Below are positions 59,932 through 64,000 of a DNA stretch of 64,000 nucleotides, in pieces. The notes beneath the pieces are model-generated. The model saw only the letters and a program-made list of their open reading frames with translations. It had not been told where the DNA came from and made no database searches. The position numbers and the translations under genes were made by a program. Location of the stretch: assembly GCA_016785225.1 (NCBI GenBank), contig JAFBJZ010000888.1, positions 1,554,501-1,618,500 of the forward strand, written 5' to 3'. Position 1 is the first letter of the stretch. The number at the start of each line of letters is the position of its first letter. Source of the stretch: Psettodes erumei. Taxonomy: Eukaryota; Chordata; Actinopteri; Pleuronectiformes; Psettodidae.

Positions 59932-60050
59932 TGGGGTTCAGTATCTCACTCAAAGACAGTTTGACACGTGGACAGGACAAGCTGGGGACTGAATCACCGG
60001 CCCTGTGATTAAATGGACGAGCTGCTTTTCCTCCTGAGCCACAGTTGCCA
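59932..60050 (+). mobile_element. Degenerate teleost interspersed repeat
   Basis: Contains TGGGGTTCAGTATCTCACTC, GGACTGAATCACCGGCCCTG and CTCCTGAGCCACAGTTGCC in the order typical of a very common fish repeat. Its class is not certain to me; diverged, no coding capacity. Confidence 0.6.
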
Positions 60051-63000
60051 AAGTTTGACTTAACATGGGCCGGTTTGTTTGACACCTCTCTCGTGGTCTG
60101 AGTGCTTTTTAGCAACGTCATCGTGTTCCCATATCTCTGCAATTAATTAGGTGAGTGCAATGTGAATATTGTTTGCGGATGCGAATGTTGGCCAAACTAA
60201 AGAAATACATTTTTAAAAAGAAATATTTTGCAATAATATTTGATTTAACATATTTTTAGCATCATTGTTTTTTGCTATACATTTTCAGAAGTGCACTATA
60301 TTTGTTTTTAATACACATTAATATACAGTATTACAAAAATGTTGCGCTGGTTTGAGGTTGTGTTTTAATGGCTCACCTTTAGCACTTGTGCTTTTCAAAG
60401 CCAGTACTTATTCATATTAATATCCATATACACACCTGCCATAGTCAAATACTCTCTGAAGACATTTCCACACTTATATTTTTCTTCATGTCTGTTCAAC
60501 TGTCCTCTGTCCCTCCATCCCCATGCTATCACTATCCATCTATCAGTGTGGAGGGTTGCTAAAGCTACTTACTGTACATGGTTATGCACTGTGATAAAAC
60601 ATTATAGATGTCCCCAGACAGGCTTTGCCCTCTGCGGACCTCTAACCAACAGCTGACAACAGTGATTACCCTCTTTGCCTCCTGGTTGCTATTCTTTCAG
60701 CAGCACAAACACCCGAGCAGTGCTGAGCTTGGTAGACGCCCCCTACCGTTTGCCAAATCTAGCCATGATACAACATGAAGCAGCTTAAGTCACTTCTAAT
60801 AACGAAGAAGAAGAAACTTACATTGTAAATCACCTTATGTTGAGGAACCGAGAGGTTTACGTTTGTTTGTTTCAGACCTTTAGACTGAAATTAGACTTGA
60901 CATGGATTATTTCAAGGTTACATCGGTCCCAGTTCAAACCTCCACCTGCACCTGTTCTCCCTCCCATCACACTCCTCCCCCACCAGCAGGCCCCTCCCCT
61001 GCCCACCCTCAGTGTCCGTCAAAGAGGATTTGAGTGGGTGGAGACACGTACAGCCTTTCCCCCCTTTCTTTCCCCGAAGCTATATTAACAGTGGCACACC
61101 ACAATTGGGCACTGATCCCTGGCGAGGCGCTGTGTGGGTTTTTTTCAGGGAGCAGGAAACTCATCACGGCCATAAATTGTGAGCATCAGCAGTCTGCGCC
61201 CAGCCCTGCCGTTTCGCCCCAGCTCTGAGGCCTCGCAAAGTGCTGATTCAGGGCAAAGGCAGAGCGCAGGCAGTAGTGGAGTCCACCACCAGCAGGTTCT
61301 CCATCACTTTGACAGCTCAATAAAAACCAGTGTAAACTATTAATTGGATCATTAATTATTGATGCTGTTTTTACTACAATTCAAGGGGCAAGAGCAGAAA
61401 AGAGGCAAGGGTGAAACAGTGTGTATGTTTAGACATAGTCACCATGCTTGGAAGGAGATAGACTGTCATGTTGAACCTCTGGCGGAGGCAGATCTTAAAA
61501 CATGAACACTTAATTTACAATCGAAAATAATAGGCTAACTAACTTCTCTTGTCGTGTGCTCAACACTGAGTGTCAATCAAGGTATAAAAAATTTATTAAT
61601 ACAAGGATTTTCAAAGAACAAGCTTGATAGCAGCATATACTTACTGAGGTGCAAAAACTGATCCCAAAAACCATTAATGAGGATGTAACATAGGCTGTCA
61701 ACGTCCACCTCTTTGCTGTAGTTAGGCCGCCAGCCTCTCCTTTTCTGTCTGTTCTGCACTATTATGAGACTGCATGTCAGGGGAATCAATAAGGAGGAAA
61801 ACACAAGGAAAGGCCGTTGCGATAAATCAGTCTCCAGTGCTCGCAGGCATGAGCTGGGCCTATTAAAGCAGGCTCACCCTCTCACCTCCAGTCTCCTCCT
61901 CCCTTTGGTTTGCCCCCCATTCCTATCCCTACAAGCCCTCCTCCTTCCTCAGCACCCTCTGCGGGGCGTCACACATTTGAGGGCGTGACAAGCACCCTGC
62001 TTAGCCTACTGTTACACACCCATCTCTGGACCCAGTCAAGCTGAGTGCCAAAAAAAAAAAGATGCTGATGGGCCACATACAGCCAAAAGGTGTTTTCTGC
62101 CCTCTTTTCCTCTCTCTCCCACTATGGCCTTACGTGCAATTACAGTCAATCTTCTTAGCTTAGCTGCTCTGTTTTTTTTTGCCTGTTCTAATTTGTGGTG
62201 ATGGTCTTTGGTGATACTCTCTACGGCGGTTAATTAAAGAGCGACGGTTTGCATTTTACGGCATGATGGGAGATTCATCCCGAGATCGGCTTTTTAGACT
62301 GAAATGTGGATGTAAATCATGATGGTTTCTTAGGATGTTCTTCTGCGGAGCATTTCAAAACAGCTGGGCAACCTGGTTTAGCTGAAACACATCTATGCTT
62401 CAGTCGTGTTATTTTTGTTCCATTTGTAAATTCTATGTGACTGATTTATCTTTACAGCTGTTATATTTCTGGCTGTATTATATGAGGTTTTTATTGATTA
62501 TATTAATACTCTGCAAAATATCACATGTCCAAATCCGGGGCCTAAGGGTCGGATCCCGTCTCTGCTGTCTGTTGCATAATTAAGTCTGCTCTGAAAGAGT
62601 GCAAACAAGGATACTGGTTTAAAATAAAGTGATTCAGTGGAATTTCTAAACCATTTATCAGACTCCCTGCATGCACCATATCACAGCAGCCTTAATTATG
62701 TTATAAATTAAGAAAACCACCCATTATACCTAAATAAAGAATGAGTGCTCCACATAATCAACCAAGGATGTTCTATAGTCGCTATGGAAAGCTATACTTA
62801 TTCAGGTCAAGAGTTGAACTGCTTCTTTTGTTTTCCCTCTCTCTCCTACACAGGCTAACCTGTGGAGGAGGCAGACAGACATAGACCGGAACAAGAGAAA
62901 CTCTGACCCTCAGAAGAGCCTGCTATTCTCCCTGTATTTTGTTTCGTGGCAACCTGGAAACTCCCACATCAATAATGAAGCAGCAATGCTGCTTACCTCA

Positions 63001-64000
63001 GTGAGGAGAACAGTTACATAACCAAGCAGACCAACTGAATTCCTCCGCTCTCCTCTAGATTCAACATTTCGGGCATGTGGCAGGTGCTTTGGTCTTGTGT
63101 TACTGACAAAAGCAAACTGTGCTACTGTACTTTCCTCCTGTCTATCTTTAATTCCTCTACTTGTCAACCCATCCTCTCCTTTCTCTCTGCTCAGGGCTTT
63201 TAACATTTCTCAGGTAAAGGCTTGTGTAATCACAGGTTTGACAATAAAATCAATTTGCAATTACGACAGCTGTCAACCAGGCGGAGCAGTCAAGAAGCTA
63301 ACAGCCTTAACAATTGCTTTTGAGGTTGATTCTATGCAAAGTGGCATTTAATTCAGTCACTCTGGCTGTTTACTTGCCTGTGTGTGTTTATACACTTGGA
63401 CAAGTGCGCTTATGTCTCTAAGCAGGTAGGACATTTGCCATGAGCGATCTGATGTCCCTTTCAACATTCCCATTGCTGTTAAACAGTGAGATGGGCGAGG
63501 CAAAGCCCATAGCATACCACTTACCACAATTATAGGTACACTGTAGTAAAGTGGACCCACTGCTCATACAAATAATTAGCATTGGCATTTTAATGTTTAA
63601 ATAACATTTTGGCACAGAAATGGAATTGGCAGAGAAAATTGGGAAAATCATGGTGAAATCCCAAAGCCGGTGTTTTATTTGCAGGTCAATAAACCCTGAG
63701 CAGACACATGATATGACTTTTTTTGCCATCTACTTCCTGGCCATGAGCAGTTACAAGGAAAGACATAAGCAGCGTGGTACATGTAACAAAATGGTATGGA
63801 TATCAAGATGTCAAGGTTGAGTGGGGATGTACAGCATACTGCAGGAAACCATATAATCGCCCTCTGCCTCTATTACCTTATGCTGATAACATCCATTTAT
63901 TTATACGCAGCAGTGATGATAAAATATGCTGAAGTTGTTATTTACTCAGTTCACCTTGTTTCACTAGACACCCACATCCCAGACCTCTCCCTGCTTCCCT

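Larger units (their letters stand above)
57129..64000 (-). other. 5' part of window: intron of RIMS2 leading to exons beyond the edge
   Basis: About 6.9 kb with no recognised exon. The next expected upstream RIM2 segment (ending ESESVSEK plus one base) was looked for on the minus strand and not found. Contains a CA microsatellite (59626-59650) and an interspersed repeat (59932-60050). A RIM2-beta type first exon could be hidden here, but I cannot identify one. Confidence 0.55.

Noticed and set aside
57129..64000. Search for upstream RIM2 exons or a RIM2-beta first exon
   Set aside because: No segment encoding the expected acidic ESESVSEK region or zinc finger was found on the minus strand.

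Overview
The window is vertebrate, and almost certainly teleost, genomic DNA carrying most of one large neuronal gene on the minus strand: RIMS2 (regulating synaptic membrane exocytosis 2, RIM2). The assignment rests on about 26 exons, each recognisable as RIM protein and each flanked by GT-AG splice sites with consistent phase. RIM2 is favoured over RIM1 by the C2A wording (VTILGAKDLP..REDGRP, IYFLPDR), the linker (SLMRSMPSL.SGRSAPPSPAL; MEERTRQMKL.KYKQ.AGSD.RLEQDYH) and the C2B region. Fish origin is inferred from the compact introns and from degenerate repeats that resemble well-known teleost interspersed repeats. Whether this is rims2a or rims2b cannot be told from the window.

Layout: the gene runs right to left. 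From 57.1 to 48.0 kb lie two alternative exons preceding the PDZ domain, three PDZ exons (55.3-53.5 kb), a short linker and the first C2A exons. C2A ends at 47.6 kb. From 47.1 to 15.0 kb lies the long Ser/Arg-rich linker, built largely from exons whose phases allow them to be skipped; it includes the proline-rich RQLPQLP site expected to bind RIM-BP. From 2.2 to 0.9 kb lie the C2B exons, the stop codon at 888-890 and the 3' UTR. A second first exon at 4.65-4.79 kb, with a strong Kozak start, gives a short RIM2-gamma-type product of 281 residues sharing only the last five exons. The exons for the N-terminal Rab3/Munc13-binding zinc-finger region are not seen and should lie beyond 64 kb.

With one of the two 5' alternative exons and all linker exons included, the window encodes about 1,062 residues (or 1,110 with the other alternative exon), in frame to the stop. 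In the RIM family these parts tether vesicles and calcium channels at the presynaptic active zone: PDZ to ELKS and calcium-channel tails, the proline motif to RIM-BP, and C2A/C2B (without calcium ligands) to PIP2, liprins and other partners.

No protein-coding gene on the plus strand and no RNA gene could be supported. Introns hold microsatellites, a G/C homopolymer tract beside one splice acceptor, and four old interspersed repeat fragments. No novel biological system was found; the points of interest concern alternative splicing and the internal promoter.
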